From positions 1 through 24,532 of the forward strand of contig JAISKU010000116.1 of NCBI GenBank assembly GCA_031261245.1: DNA of 24,532 nucleotides, in the 5' to 3' direction. Made by a program: the position numbers and the translations under genes. The stretch's first letter is position 1, and the number at the start of each line of letters is the position of its first letter. Below the pieces are notes generated by a model that saw only the letters and a program-made list of their open reading frames with translations, was not told where the DNA came from and made no database searches. The stretch comes from Oscillospiraceae bacterium (GTDB lineage: Bacteria > Bacillota > Clostridia > Oscillospirales > Oscillospiraceae). This document shows positions 1 through 8,909 of the stretch, one piece after another.

Positions 1-201
1 GGCGACGCGTCGGCGGATCTGCCGCTTACGGGCGGGATTACGGCGAGGCTTATTCTCCACAGCGGGGACGAGGAGTTCCCGCCGGACGCGCAGATACTGT
101 TTTCGGACAACGTGTCCGCCGCGTGGGATGCCGAGGATCTCGCCGTGATGGGCGAGGTGATGATTTCTGCGTTAAAGGAATGTGAAAATGGACGATTTTG
201 A
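1..201 (+). CDS. C-terminal fragment of a DUF3786-like protein (5' end outside window)
   Basis: An open frame enters from the left edge and stops with TGA at 199-201, giving 66 residues. The visible part contains a segment reading GDEEFPPDAQILF followed by AEDLAVMGEVM, which I recognise as the end of DUF3786-type proteins, a family of unknown function found in Clostridia and other anaerobes. The assignment is from memory of the family pattern and rests on a short fragment. Its last codons overlap the sortase gene that follows by 14 bases, so the two are probably co-transcribed and translationally coupled. No function can be given. Confidence 0.5.
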   Translation, partial: GDASADLPLTGGITARLILHSGDEEFPPDAQILFSDNVSAAWDAEDLAVMGEVMISALKECENGRF

Positions 202-1141
202 GGAGAACACGAAAAAACGCGCCGCACCGCGCCGCATGGGGTACCTGCGGCGGCTGTTGCTGCTCGTATGCGTCGCCGTGCTGTGCTTTTCGGGGTATCA
301 CCTCGTCACGGGGCTCTTGGAGTACAAGAAGGGCACCGACCTGTACGACGACATTGAGCATACATATGTGTCGACACCGACTCCGACTCCGACGCCTGTC
401 CCGGGCGCGCCGACGCCGACGCCAGTGGTGACTCCGACGCCTCCCCCGCTGCCGGAGATAACGGGGCCGGAGGAGGAGATTCCGGACGACACGCCGCCGC
501 CGGGGCCCGGCGAGGAGGACGAGGACGAGCCTCCGTCGAAGCCGAGCAAGCCGGAGCAGCTCGCGCCCGACATCTGGCCGGTGGTGGATTTTGAGGGGCT
601 TCTGTCGGTGAACCCCGACACGGAGGCGTGGATTATCTGCCCGGGGACGAACATAAACTACCCCGTCGTGCACAGTCACGACAACGCGGACTACCTGACG
701 ACGATGTTCAATCTGACGTACGGGCGGGCGGGGTCGCTTTTCATCGACATGCGCAACAAGTACGGCTTTGCCGACAGGAACACGATAATTTACGGGCACA
801 ACATGCGCAACCACTCCATGTTCTGGACGCTTACGCGGTACAAGGCGCAGTCGTACTACAACGCGCACCCGACGATGAGGCTCATTCTGCCGGACGGAAA
901 CTATGAGCTTCAGCTTTTCGCGGGGTTCGTCGCCGAGGAGAGCGAGGGCGAGGTGTGGCGCACAAAATTCGCCTCCGACGAGGCGTTCATCGACTGGATT
1001 AAGGCGGCGTTCGCGCGCAGCACGTTCCGGAGCTACGTGAATCTTGAGGAGAGCGACCATGTCGTGACGCTCTCCACCTGCTCGTATGAGTTCACCGGCG
1101 CGCGGTACGTCGTGATGGGCAAGCTTGTAAAGGTGAGCTAA
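188..1141 (+). CDS. Class B sortase with long proline-rich linker
   Basis: A cysteine transpeptidase anchored in the membrane that would join a surface protein or pilin to peptidoglycan or another pilin. The 317-residue product has a basic N-terminus, one membrane segment (about residues 20-41), a low-complexity stretch of TP repeats followed by an acidic Pro/Glu region (about 60-125), then the sortase domain. The catalytic triad is visible: His204 in YGHNM, Cys298 in TLSTCS and Arg306 in ARYVV. The TLSTCSYE pattern points to class B. I chose ATG 188 because AAAGGA at 174-179 is eight bases upstream; the in-frame GTG at 182 is too close to that site. The start lies inside the end of the preceding gene. 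No sorting-signal substrate is in this window, so the substrate is unknown. Class B sortases often serve haem-uptake or pilus proteins, but nothing here shows which. Confidence 0.93.
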   Translation: MDDFEENTKKRAAPRRMGYLRRLLLLVCVAVLCFSGYHLVTGLLEYKKGTDLYDDIEHTYVSTPTPTPTPVPGAPTPTPVVTPTPPPLPEITGPEEEIPDDTPPPGPGEEDEDEPPSKPSKPEQLAPDIWPVVDFEGLLSVNPDTEAWIICPGTNINYPVVHSHDNADYLTTMFNLTYGRAGSLFIDMRNKYGFADRNTIIYGHNMRNHSMFWTLTRYKAQSYYNAHPTMRLILPDGNYELQLFAGFVAEESEGEVWRTKFASDEAFIDWIKAAFARSTFRSYVNLEESDHVVTLSTCSYEFTGARYVVMGKLVKVS

Positions 1142-1148
1142 CGCCGAA

Positions 1149-2768
1149 TCAGAGTTTAGTGTAGGCGATTTTGCCGACGAGGGTGACGGGGAAGCTCTCC
1201 CGCACCTCAAATTCGCGCGGACGATTGTACGGCGCGAGGGCGAGCTTACAGTACGCGCGGATTTCCTCTATCGCCTCGCCCTCGGGCGGGGCGTTTTCGC
1301 CCAGGATCAGGAACGCCTTGACGCGCTCCATGCGGTAGTCGTCGGGCACGCCGACGACGCACGACTGCTTCACGTATTCGTGCTTGTTCAGCACGCTCTC
1401 CACCTGAAACGGGTAGACGCTGTACCCCGAGGAGACGATCATGCGCTTGAGGCGGCCGCGAAAGTAGACGTAGCCGTCCGCGTCGAGCTCCCCGAGGTCG
1501 CCGGTGTGCAGCCAGACGCGGCCGTCGGAGTGGGTTTGCAGGGCGGAGCGCGTCTCCGCCGCGTCGCCGTCGTAGGCGGCCATGACGGTGGGGCCGCAGA
1601 TGCATATCTCGCCGGTTTGACCGGGGGGAAGCTCCTCGTGTGTTTCGGGGGTCACGATTTTGAAGAGCGTGTCGCGGAACGGCAGGCCGATACTCCCCTC
1701 GCGGTGGCCGTCCGGCGGGGTGAGGCAGCAGGCCGTGACGCACTCCGTCAGGCCGTACCCCTCGCGCACGCGGACGGTCGCGCCGCGCTCCGACAGGAAG
1801 CGATCGACGCGGTTTTTCAGCTCCGGCGGGAGCGAGTCCCCGCCGGAGAACACGCCGAGCAGCGGCGAGAGGTCGAGCTTTCCCGTGTCGGGCAGGCGCA
1901 GCAGCGCCTCATAGAGCGTGGGGACGCCCGCGATGTAGTTCGGGCGGCGGTTTTTCAGCAGCTTCGCGTAGGATTTGACCGTGAAGCGCGGGACGAGCAG
2001 GCACGAGAGGCCGCCGACGAGCGCCGTGTGGATACACACGCCGAGGCCGAAGCCGTGAAATATCGGCATGACGGCGAGCATTTTTGTCCCCGGCACGACG
2101 CAGTCCCCCGCCTCGCCCGTGAGGAGCGCGCAGGCGTTGAAGTTGAGATTTGTGAGCAGGATGCCCTTTGTGCGGCCGCTTGTGCCGCCGCTGTACAGGA
2201 CGGCGGCGACGTCGTCGCCGCGCGCCGGGTGCTCATACCCGCCCGCGAAGTTTCGGGCGAGGCGCAGAAAATCGCCGTAGCGCAGGACGTTTTTTGCGCG
2301 CGGCGGCTTTTTTTCGCGCAGACTGAGGGCCGCGCGGAGCGGCGGCGGCAGGGCGTCGCCCGCGCCGGTGAGGATTATATGCTCCGTGCCGCAGCTCTCG
2401 AGCGCGGGGCGGAATTTGTCGTAGAACTGATAGAGTGTGACGAACGCGCGGGACTTCGCGGACGCGAGATAGAACTCCATCTCCTCGCCCGAGGAGAGCG
2501 GGTGCGTCATGCAGGCCACCGCGCCGAGGAGGTTGAGCGCGTAGAACATCACGAGCGCCTGCGGCACGTTCGGCAGAGAGAGCGTCACGCGGTCGCCCGG
2601 CGCGATTCCGAGGGCGCGAAAGCTCTTGGCGCATTGGCGCACCTCGGCCTCGAGCTCACGGAAGCTGCGGCGGTGGCGCAGGTACTCATACGCCGTGTTG
2701 TCGGGGTATTTTTCACCCGCGAGGAACACCAGCGCCGCCATTGAGACGTCGGGATAGCCGCGCGTCAC
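1149..2768 (-). CDS. AMP-forming acyl-CoA synthetase/ligase family protein
   Basis: A class I adenylate-forming enzyme that would activate a carboxylic acid to an acyl-AMP and probably transfer it to CoA. The 539 residues carry the core motifs in order: the phosphate loop YSGGTSGRTKG (192-202), GYGLTE (337-342), HTGDLG (421-426), the hinge region GRLKRMIVSSGYS (438-450), and the C-terminal catalytic lysine K533 in VGK. The start is GTG at 2768: GGAGAG lies eight bases upstream, and the GTG overlaps the TGA of the PBP2 gene as GTGA, so translation is probably coupled. Its substrate cannot be read from sequence; a medium- or long-chain fatty acid or aryl acid are options. It is the last gene of the cell-elongation cluster, an odd partner that may reflect a link to lipid supply. 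It ends seven bases from the convergent sortase gene, with no clear terminator between them. Confidence 0.88.
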   Translation of the reverse strand: MTRGYPDVSMAALVFLAGEKYPDNTAYEYLRHRRSFRELEAEVRQCAKSFRALGIAPGDRVTLSLPNVPQALVMFYALNLLGAVACMTHPLSSGEEMEFYLASAKSRAFVTLYQFYDKFRPALESCGTEHIILTGAGDALPPPLRAALSLREKKPPRAKNVLRYGDFLRLARNFAGGYEHPARGDDVAAVLYSGGTSGRTKGILLTNLNFNACALLTGEAGDCVVPGTKMLAVMPIFHGFGLGVCIHTALVGGLSCLLVPRFTVKSYAKLLKNRRPNYIAGVPTLYEALLRLPDTGKLDLSPLLGVFSGGDSLPPELKNRVDRFLSERGATVRVREGYGLTECVTACCLTPPDGHREGSIGLPFRDTLFKIVTPETHEELPPGQTGEICICGPTVMAAYDGDAAETRSALQTHSDGRVWLHTGDLGELDADGYVYFRGRLKRMIVSSGYSVYPFQVESVLNKHEYVKQSCVVGVPDDYRMERVKAFLILGENAPPEGEAIEEIRAYCKLALAPYNRPREFEVRESFPVTLVGKIAYTKL

Positions 2769-4786
2769 GGTAAAAGCTCTCCATCGCCGACGACGGGCGC
2801 GGGGGCGGCGTCCTTGAAATACTCGTCCATGATGACCTTCGCGATCTCCATGATCGCCGCGCCGGAGCCGCCGCGCTCCACAACCGTGGCGATGGCGATC
2901 TCCGGGTCGTCAGCCGGGGCGTAGCACACGAACACGCCGTTGTTGAAGTCGCTTCCCGTCTGCACTGTGCCGGTTTTTGCCGCGACGGGGACTTTGTAGT
3001 TGCCGAAAACGCCGCTCGCCGTGCCGAGCGTCACCGCGGCGCGCATCCCCTCCTTGAGTATCGCGATGAGGTCGCCCTCCGGGATTACGGAGCGCGTCAC
3101 GGGCGTGTGCGCGAACACGATGCCGGAGTAGTCGGCGGATTTTACGTTGTGCAGCAGCGTGATCTCGTGCAGAGTGCCGCCGCCCGCGATTGTCGCGGCG
3201 TAGTTCGCGAGCTGTACGGGCGTGAATTCGTTGAGCCCCTGCCCTATCGACATGAGAAGCGTGTCGGCGTTCCACCAGCCCTCATTAAACGTCTCTTTTT
3301 TGTACTCCTCCGTGGCGACGACGCCCGTCGCCTCCGCGATCTCTATGCCGGTTTTCGCGCCGAAGCCGAAGTCGCGCGCGGCGGTGACGAGCGGGGTGAG
3401 GCGCGTGTCGTCGCCGACCTTGTAGAAGAAGTAGTTGCAGGACACCTCGAGCGCCTGAACGACGTCGAGCGCGCCGTGCGTCGCGCCGGAGGCGGTGTAA
3501 AGCCAGCACTTGGGCTGGTAATCCGGATACTCCGTGAACACGCCCTCGTCCACGATCTGCGTGTAGCGCGAGATTGTGCCGGCGCGCATTCCTGCGAGCG
3601 CCGTGACCATCTTGAACGTCGAGCCGGGGTTGTACGTGCCCTGCGTGGCGCGGTTGAACTCGTCGCCCGTGCGGGTGAGGGGGTCAAACGAGGGGTATGA
3701 CGCGCTCGCGAGGATCTCCCCCGTCTTGACCTGCGTCACGACGACGGCGCCGCCCGTGACCTTTTGGTCCTCGGGGCGGTCGGGGTTCAGATCGAGCTCT
3801 ATTATCTTGTCGGCGAGCGCGCGCTCCGCCGTCGCCTGAAGCTCTATATCGAGGGAGAGGTACACATGGTTGCCGGGCACGGCCTCTTTTTTCACGACCT
3901 CCGAGACTACGGAGCCGTTCTCACTCGTCCTCACGGAGAGCTCCCCGTCCGTGCCGTGCAGATACGCCTCAAACGCGGACTCCGTGCCGGATTTGCCGAT
4001 TACGGCGTCCATCGGGTACCCGACGGCCCCGTAAAGCGCGTACTCCTTCTCGTCCATGCGGCCGAGGTAGCCGAGAATGTGGGCAGCCGAGGTCGTGTGG
4101 TACACGCGCTTCGCGCCGATCTCCACCGTGACGCCGGGATAGGCGCGCTCCGCGATGCGCGAGATGAGCTCCGCCGGGATATCCTCCGCGAACACGTAGG
4201 GCGCGAGGTTCATGATGACGCGCGTCTCAAGCTCGTACCGCACGCCGATTATGAGGCGCGCGTCCGTGATTCCGAGCGTGTAGGGTATGCCGTAGTGCTT
4301 TTTCATCCACACGATGAGGTCGTCCGCCGTGGCGTCCGCGTCGAGCTCATCGAAAAAGTCGAGGTATTTGTCCAGGCGCGTGCGCTGGGTCGCCGTCATG
4401 TCGTACGCGTACTCAAACGGCGCGCCGGCGGTGATGGGGAACGTGTCGTTGTACGCCACGCCGCTCTCGGCGGACATGTAGATGAGGTCGCGGATTATGG
4501 AGTTCGTCCCGTCGGCGGCGAGCAGCGCCGAGCGCGAGAGCACGACGTCATACGACGGGCGCGAGGAGACGAGAAGCACGCCGTTGCGGTCGAGAATGTC
4601 GCCGCGGCCGGCGCGGATCGTGTCCGTGCGCGTGGTCGTGACGAGCGGAAGCTGTTCCGTGAGGGAGTTCTGCTGCGCCACGTCGTATATTTGCAGCTTA
4701 TACAGCGCGACGGCGTATATCGACAGCACCCCGACGAAGAGCACGAGGAGCAGCACGAGCCGCGCCGGGCGAAATAACTTGTTCAT
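2765..4786 (-). CDS. mrdA: Penicillin-binding protein 2 (elongation-specific transpeptidase)
   Basis: A class B penicillin-binding protein, 673 residues, that cross-links peptidoglycan in the rod (elongasome) complex outside the cytoplasmic membrane. One membrane anchor (about 9-29) is followed by the pedestal/dimerisation region, starting with the conserved RGDILDRNG, and then the transpeptidase domain. All three active-site motifs are present: S389-T-F-K392, S449-C-N451 and K604-T-G. ATG 4786 is preceded by AAAGGA and overlaps the mreD stop codon as ATGA. Position after mreC and mreD supports PBP2 rather than the sporulation protein SpoVD or the division protein FtsI, and no PASTA domains are seen at the C-terminus. 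No rodA gene accompanies it; an acyl-CoA-ligase-like gene follows instead. Confidence 0.93.
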   Translation of the reverse strand: MNKLFRPARLVLLLVLFVGVLSIYAVALYKLQIYDVAQQNSLTEQLPLVTTTRTDTIRAGRGDILDRNGVLLVSSRPSYDVVLSRSALLAADGTNSIIRDLIYMSAESGVAYNDTFPITAGAPFEYAYDMTATQRTRLDKYLDFFDELDADATADDLIVWMKKHYGIPYTLGITDARLIIGVRYELETRVIMNLAPYVFAEDIPAELISRIAERAYPGVTVEIGAKRVYHTTSAAHILGYLGRMDEKEYALYGAVGYPMDAVIGKSGTESAFEAYLHGTDGELSVRTSENGSVVSEVVKKEAVPGNHVYLSLDIELQATAERALADKIIELDLNPDRPEDQKVTGGAVVVTQVKTGEILASASYPSFDPLTRTGDEFNRATQGTYNPGSTFKMVTALAGMRAGTISRYTQIVDEGVFTEYPDYQPKCWLYTASGATHGALDVVQALEVSCNYFFYKVGDDTRLTPLVTAARDFGFGAKTGIEIAEATGVVATEEYKKETFNEGWWNADTLLMSIGQGLNEFTPVQLANYAATIAGGGTLHEITLLHNVKSADYSGIVFAHTPVTRSVIPEGDLIAILKEGMRAAVTLGTASGVFGNYKVPVAAKTGTVQTGSDFNNGVFVCYAPADDPEIAIATVVERGGSGAAIMEIAKVIMDEYFKDAAPAPVVGDGELLP

Positions 4787-5319
4787 TGGACGCTTTCCTT
4801 TCTTCTGACGAGGCCGCGCGCGCCGAAGTACACCGGAACGGTGAACGGCAGCGACACGAGTCCCTGGCGTAGCGCCTCCGTGAGCAGGCCGCGCGGCGGA
4901 ACGTCGTCAAAAAACAGCAGGGTGAACATCTGTACGAAGGAGCACAGCGCGAGCGCGCCGACGCACATGAGGAAATACGGCGCGAAGCCGCGCGCGATAA
5001 CCGTGTCCGACAGGATTCCTATGGCGAGGCACATGACGGTGAAGAGCACGGTGAAGCTCGCGATCGGCTGGTTCATCGACAGGTCGCAAAGCGCGCCGGC
5101 GAACAGTCCGGCGGCGGCCCCCCTTGAGCCGCCCTCAAACATCGCGGCGCCGACGGCGGCCAGCGGCAGAATGAGCGGGATTGACGGGAGAGCGGTGATG
5201 TACGGCAGCACGAGCGCCTGCACGACGTAGACGATTATCAGAAAGAGCGCGTGATAGGCGAACGATATGACGTGGCGGCGCTTTGGCAGGCGGCCGGTGA
5301 TGTTGTTGAATCTTGTCAT
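4783..5319 (-). CDS. mreD: Rod shape-determining membrane protein MreD
   Basis: A 178-residue integral membrane protein of the elongasome that works with MreC and PBP2 in lateral wall growth. After a basic N-terminus (to about residue 18) most of the chain is hydrophobic, with several membrane segments, and it ends in a basic tail, as is normal for MreD. MreD sequences are poorly conserved, so the assignment leans on size, hydrophobic pattern and position between mreC and mrdA. The start has a strong GGAGGG site seven bases upstream. The stop overlaps the next start by four bases (ATGA), which implies translational coupling to PBP2. Confidence 0.88.
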   Translation of the reverse strand: MTRFNNITGRLPKRRHVISFAYHALFLIIVYVVQALVLPYITALPSIPLILPLAAVGAAMFEGGSRGAAAGLFAGALCDLSMNQPIASFTVLFTVMCLAIGILSDTVIARGFAPYFLMCVGALALCSFVQMFTLLFFDDVPPRGLLTEALRQGLVSLPFTVPVYFGARGLVRRKESVQ

Positions 5320-5329
5320 CGCGCCCTCC

Positions 5330-6169
5330 TCAGTTCGCCGAGAATTCGGTGATGATATACACGTATGTCGCGCTCGTAATCTCCGCCTCGGGCGCGACGA
5401 CGCCGTACATGCCGATTCCGGCGGCGTTTTTCATGATGCCCTCCACCGTGCCGATGACGAGCCCCTCCGGGAAGATGCCGCCCTTGCCGCTTGTAACCAC
5501 GGTGTCGCCGGCGAGAATCGTCGTGTCGTCGGACAGGAAGTCGAGCTTCAGCTTCCCCTCCCGCATGAGGCGGAAATCGCCGACGGCGAGGCCGTCCGCG
5601 CCCTTTTCGCCGACGAGGGAGCCGGCCGAAAACGTCGTGTCAATCACGGAAACCGCCGTGGAGTCCACGCTTCTCACCTCCGTGATGCGGCCGACGAGCA
5701 CGCCCGTCTCCGTAATCACGGCGTCGCCGACCTCGACGTCGGAGTTCGAGGAGCCGCGCGAGACGGTGAACGAGGACGACCAGTTCGACGCGCCGCGCGA
5801 GATTATCGTGGCGGGGTCGTAGGCGCGCTCACTGTGGCGGGCGGCGAAGTTGAGCAGAGCGCGCAGGCGCGCGTTCTCCTCGGAGGCCTCCGTAAACTCG
5901 CGGTAGTCCTGGTGGAGGTCGGCAATCTGCTTTTTGAGCGCGTCGTTTTCCGCGACGACCTTCTCGTAGTCGTACATGTAGCCGTAGATCGTCTCAAACG
6001 TGCGGGCGACGGAGGCCGCGGCCTGCTTTAGCGGCTTCGCGGCGGCGGAGAGCACGTCGGTGAAGACCCCGTCGCCGTGTCCCGTGCCCGCCGAGACGAC
6101 GGCGACGGCGGCGATGAGCACCGCCGCGAGGACAATCGCGATATTCTTTCTTGTGAGGAAAGCTCTCAT
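5330..6169 (-). CDS. mreC: Rod shape-determining protein MreC
   Basis: A 279-residue bitopic protein that organises the elongasome in the extracytoplasmic space and binds PBP2. It has a membrane segment at about residues 9-27, a coiled coil at about 60-108 rich in Glu, Lys and Leu, and then the two-part beta-barrel MreC domain (about 115-279), with the family's alternating VSRG/GDAVITETGVLVGRI style. It lies six bases downstream of maf and ten bases upstream of mreD. Its ribosome-binding site is poor (only a GGAACTG stretch inside the end of maf), so its translation may depend on ribosomes finishing maf. No mreB gene is in this window. Confidence 0.93.
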   Translation of the reverse strand: MRAFLTRKNIAIVLAAVLIAAVAVVSAGTGHGDGVFTDVLSAAAKPLKQAAASVARTFETIYGYMYDYEKVVAENDALKKQIADLHQDYREFTEASEENARLRALLNFAARHSERAYDPATIISRGASNWSSSFTVSRGSSNSDVEVGDAVITETGVLVGRITEVRSVDSTAVSVIDTTFSAGSLVGEKGADGLAVGDFRLMREGKLKLDFLSDDTTILAGDTVVTSGKGGIFPEGLVIGTVEGIMKNAAGIGMYGVVAPEAEITSATYVYIITEFSAN

Positions 6170-6175
6170 GGCAAT

Positions 6176-6742
6176 TTACAGTTCCAATCCAATATTGTGT
6201 AGCATCCCGCGCAGAAGTCCGAGCGGGAGCCCCATGACGTTGTAATAGTCGCCGTCGATACGGGCGACGAGCCGCGCGCCCGCGCCCTGAATCCCGTAGG
6301 CGCCGGCCTTGTCCATCGGCTCCCCCGTCGCGACGTAGGCGGCGACGGCGGTATCCGACAATTCTCGGAATGTGACGCGCGTGCGCGCGTGCGCGAATTC
6401 GGCTGCGGCGGCGTTTTGGACGATTACGCCCGTGTAGACCTCGTGGGTTTTGCCCGAGAGGGCGCGGAGCATTCGGGCGGCGTCGGCGGAGTCCGTCGGT
6501 TTGCCGAAATACGTGTTGTCCAGCACGACGACGGTGTCGGCGGCGATTATTGTGTCGGCGCTGTGCGCGGCGGCGACGGGCGCGAGCTTCGCCGAGGTGA
6601 TGGCGCGCAGGTTTTCCGGCGGCGAGAGGGCGGGATCCGGCGGAGGCTCCGCGACGGGGGCGGTAATCACCGTGAACGGGACGCCGAGCAGCGAGAGAAG
6701 CTCGCGCCGGCGGGGTGAGGCGGAGGCTAAAATTATACCCAT
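6176..6742 (-). CDS. maf: Maf family nucleotide pyrophosphatase
   Basis: A house-cleaning pyrophosphatase that hydrolyses non-canonical or modified NTPs (dTTP/UTP type) to monophosphates; in Bacillus, Maf has been linked to septum control. The 188-residue product starts with the signature ILASASPRRRELL and carries the AADTVVVLD and FGKP motifs and the C-terminal GAYGIQG and NVMGLPL segments. I prefer ATG 6742 because it places the family-typical MGIILASASPRR at the N-terminus; GTG 6745, one codon earlier, is also possible. The start codon overlaps the last base of the U32 stop codon. Maf directly before mreC is a common pairing in Firmicutes, consistent with a shared role in growth and division. 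Confidence 0.93.
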   Translation of the reverse strand: MGIILASASPRRRELLSLLGVPFTVITAPVAEPPPDPALSPPENLRAITSAKLAPVAAAHSADTIIAADTVVVLDNTYFGKPTDSADAARMLRALSGKTHEVYTGVIVQNAAAAEFAHARTRVTFRELSDTAVAAYVATGEPMDKAGAYGIQGAGARLVARIDGDYYNVMGLPLGLLRGMLHNIGLEL

Positions 6743-8835
6743 CACTCCACGCCTTTATAATACAGGCCGCGCGTGAAGCCGCCGGGGGAATAGTCCCCCT
6801 GGCCGAGGTAGCTGCGCATGACGGACACGCACTCCGCGGCGTTCTCCGTCGTGAACGCGAGGCGGTGCGCCCACAGGCCGATATTTCGGAAGTCCGCGAG
6901 CCTGTCCGCGAGGAAGAGCTTGCGGGAGTTGAGCACCACGTTGCGGCAGGAGTCCGCGCTCTCCCGGATTACCGGGAAGCTCGCCCCGGTGCGGTCGGTG
7001 AGGCCGGAGAAGTTGCCGCAGGAGCACACGCCGAGGGCGGATTTGATTATGCAGTTCTCCGTGAGCATGAGCGGCAGGCGGCCGTAGGCGATTATCTCCG
7101 TGTCTATGGGCTTTTGCGTGTCGCGAAGCTGCGGTATGCTCATCTCAAACGAGAGCGTCGCGGAGACGAGGCCGAGGTCGCGCGCGACCGAGAGCGAGTG
7201 GGAGTTGAAGATGTTCAGTCCGAAGTCGCCCCGTGCGCGAAAGCCCGCCTCACGCAGCGGCAGAAGCTGTCCGAGGTTGCCGCACAGCACGTCGGTTATG
7301 CCGAGATTGCGCGCGGCGTCGAGGATTTTTTCGATTTTCGCGCGCTCTGAGTCGAACACGACGCGCGGCAGGACGGCGGCGATCGCGACGTCCGGCGAGT
7401 CGAAAAACGGCGCGAGCTTCGACGCGTGGCGAAGCTCCGAGACCGGTATGTACAGCACCGAGGGCGCGAGCGCGAGCAGCTCCCGCGAGAGCTGGTCGGC
7501 GCGGGTGACGGAGACGGTGAGCACGGGCGGCTCCGTCCGTCCGGCGTCCGTGAGCGTCGGGGTATACTCCGCCTCGGCGGGAGGGGCGAACGCGCGGCGC
7601 TTTTCCAAAAGCTCCGTGAGCGCGGCGCGGCGGAGCTCATTTATCGCGGCGACGGGGAGCGAGAGCTCCGGATCCACGCGGCACTTTACGCCGGCGCAGA
7701 AAAACGGCGTGCCGCCCGTCTTGTGGAGCTGGGTGGTGAGGGTCGCGGAGTCCGTGACGCGGTGGAACGCGGGCTCCGGCACCGCGCCCTCGGCGGCGGC
7801 GGTGTTGCGTCTGTCGTCGGCGGCGACGAGGCGCGACGGCTCTCCCCTGCGTATCTCGGCGGCGAAACGGACGGGGACGCGCTGGAACTCCCCGCTCATA
7901 TAATTTTTGCGGGCGGAGCTGAGTATCTGCGAGTCGCCGGGGGTCTCGGGTTCCCGCACGCCGAACATGTCCGCGCCGAGTTTTTTCGTGTAGTAGCCGT
8001 CCGTGAAGCCCTGTCGCGAGAACGCGGCGGCGAGCGCGCGCATGTCCTCCGCCGTGGGCGTTCTGCGCTCATGCGCGGCGCGGGCGTAGATGCCCGTGAC
8101 TATCGCGGCGTACTCCGGACGCTTCATGCGCCCCTCGATCTTCAGCGAGGCGACGCCCATCTTCTCAAGCTCCTCAAGGTGCGACACGAGGCTGTTGTCG
8201 CGCAGAGAGAGCGGGTAGTCGGTTTTGCGGCTGCCCGTCGCGTAGGGCAGGCGGCAAGGCTGGGCGCAAGCGCCGCGGTTGCCGCTGCGGCGGCCGATTA
8301 CGGACGAAAAATAGCACTGTCCGGAGTGGGAGACGCAGTACGCGCCGTGGACGAACACCTCCAGCTCCACGGGCGAGGTGCGCGCGACGGACAGAATCTC
8401 CTCCTTCGGCATTTCGCGCGCGAGAACGACGCGTTTCGCCCCGCAGGCAAACGCGAGACGCGCGCCCTCCGCGCTGTGGACGCCCATCTGGGTGCTGCAG
8501 TGCAGCGGCATTTCGGGCAGCGCCTGTCGCAGCGCGCGCAGCAGGCCGAGGTCGGTGACGATTATCGCGTCCGCGCCGCGACGGGCCGCCGAGACGGCGG
8601 TTTCAAGCGCGTCGGGCAGCTCGCGGTCGGTGACGAGCGTGTTGAGGGTGAGGTACGTCTTGACGCCGCGCACGCGGCAATACTCCGCCGCGCGGGCGAA
8701 GTCGTCGGGTGTGAAATTTTTCGCGCCGCGCCGGGCGTTGAACGCGGGATAGCCCATGTAGACGGCGTCCGCGCCGTTCTGCACGGCGGCGGTGACGCCC
8801 TCCGGCGACCCGGCGGGGGATAAGATTTCAATCAT
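6742..8835 (-). CDS. Peptidase U32 family protein (RNA hydroxylation type, RlhA/TrhP-like)
   Basis: A 697-residue U32 protein. Despite the peptidase name, studied long members (RlhA, TrhP) hydroxylate cytidine in 23S rRNA or uridine in tRNA and bind an iron-sulfur cluster; which activity this one has is not readable here. It opens with EILSPAGSPEG, has the U32 signature VHGAYCVSHSGQCYFSS followed by GNRGACAQPCR (about residues 160-200), and ends with a cysteine-rich part containing ENCIIK and CSCGNF typical of the long form. I chose ATG 8835, preceded by AGG about eight bases away. The open frame continues upstream to 8898 only through a palindromic repeat, which is not real coding sequence. 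It follows rnhA and overlaps maf. Confidence 0.9.
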   Translation of the reverse strand: MIEILSPAGSPEGVTAAVQNGADAVYMGYPAFNARRGAKNFTPDDFARAAEYCRVRGVKTYLTLNTLVTDRELPDALETAVSAARRGADAIIVTDLGLLRALRQALPEMPLHCSTQMGVHSAEGARLAFACGAKRVVLAREMPKEEILSVARTSPVELEVFVHGAYCVSHSGQCYFSSVIGRRSGNRGACAQPCRLPYATGSRKTDYPLSLRDNSLVSHLEELEKMGVASLKIEGRMKRPEYAAIVTGIYARAAHERRTPTAEDMRALAAAFSRQGFTDGYYTKKLGADMFGVREPETPGDSQILSSARKNYMSGEFQRVPVRFAAEIRRGEPSRLVAADDRRNTAAAEGAVPEPAFHRVTDSATLTTQLHKTGGTPFFCAGVKCRVDPELSLPVAAINELRRAALTELLEKRRAFAPPAEAEYTPTLTDAGRTEPPVLTVSVTRADQLSRELLALAPSVLYIPVSELRHASKLAPFFDSPDVAIAAVLPRVVFDSERAKIEKILDAARNLGITDVLCGNLGQLLPLREAGFRARGDFGLNIFNSHSLSVARDLGLVSATLSFEMSIPQLRDTQKPIDTEIIAYGRLPLMLTENCIIKSALGVCSCGNFSGLTDRTGASFPVIRESADSCRNVVLNSRKLFLADRLADFRNIGLWAHRLAFTTENAAECVSVMRSYLGQGDYSPGGFTRGLYYKGVE

Positions 8836-8855
8836 ATACGTACCTGTTATCCATT

Positions 8856-8909
8856 TGTAGGGGCTGATGTCCACATCAGCCCGGGTCGATGTGGACATCG
8901 ACCCCTACG
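8856..8909. repeat. TGTAGGGG-type palindromic repeat, copy 1 (rnhA/U32 junction)
   Basis: The outer ends are TGTAGGGG and CCCCTACG. Inside are two small perfect hairpins, CTGATGT-CC-ACATCAG and TCGATGT-GG-ACATCGA, joined by CCCGGG. The rnhA stop codon TAG (8905-8907, minus strand) is formed by this repeat's own end. The same outer ends and two-hairpin plan recur at 14052-14101. Confidence 0.85.

Noticed and set aside
182..190. GTG at 182 as the sortase start
   Set aside because: It lies only two bases from the AAAGGA site; ATG at 188 has normal spacing.
8836..8898. N-terminal extension of the U32 protein to an ATG at 8898
   Set aside because: The extra 21 codons are made of a palindromic repeat, and family members begin at the MIEILSPAG position.
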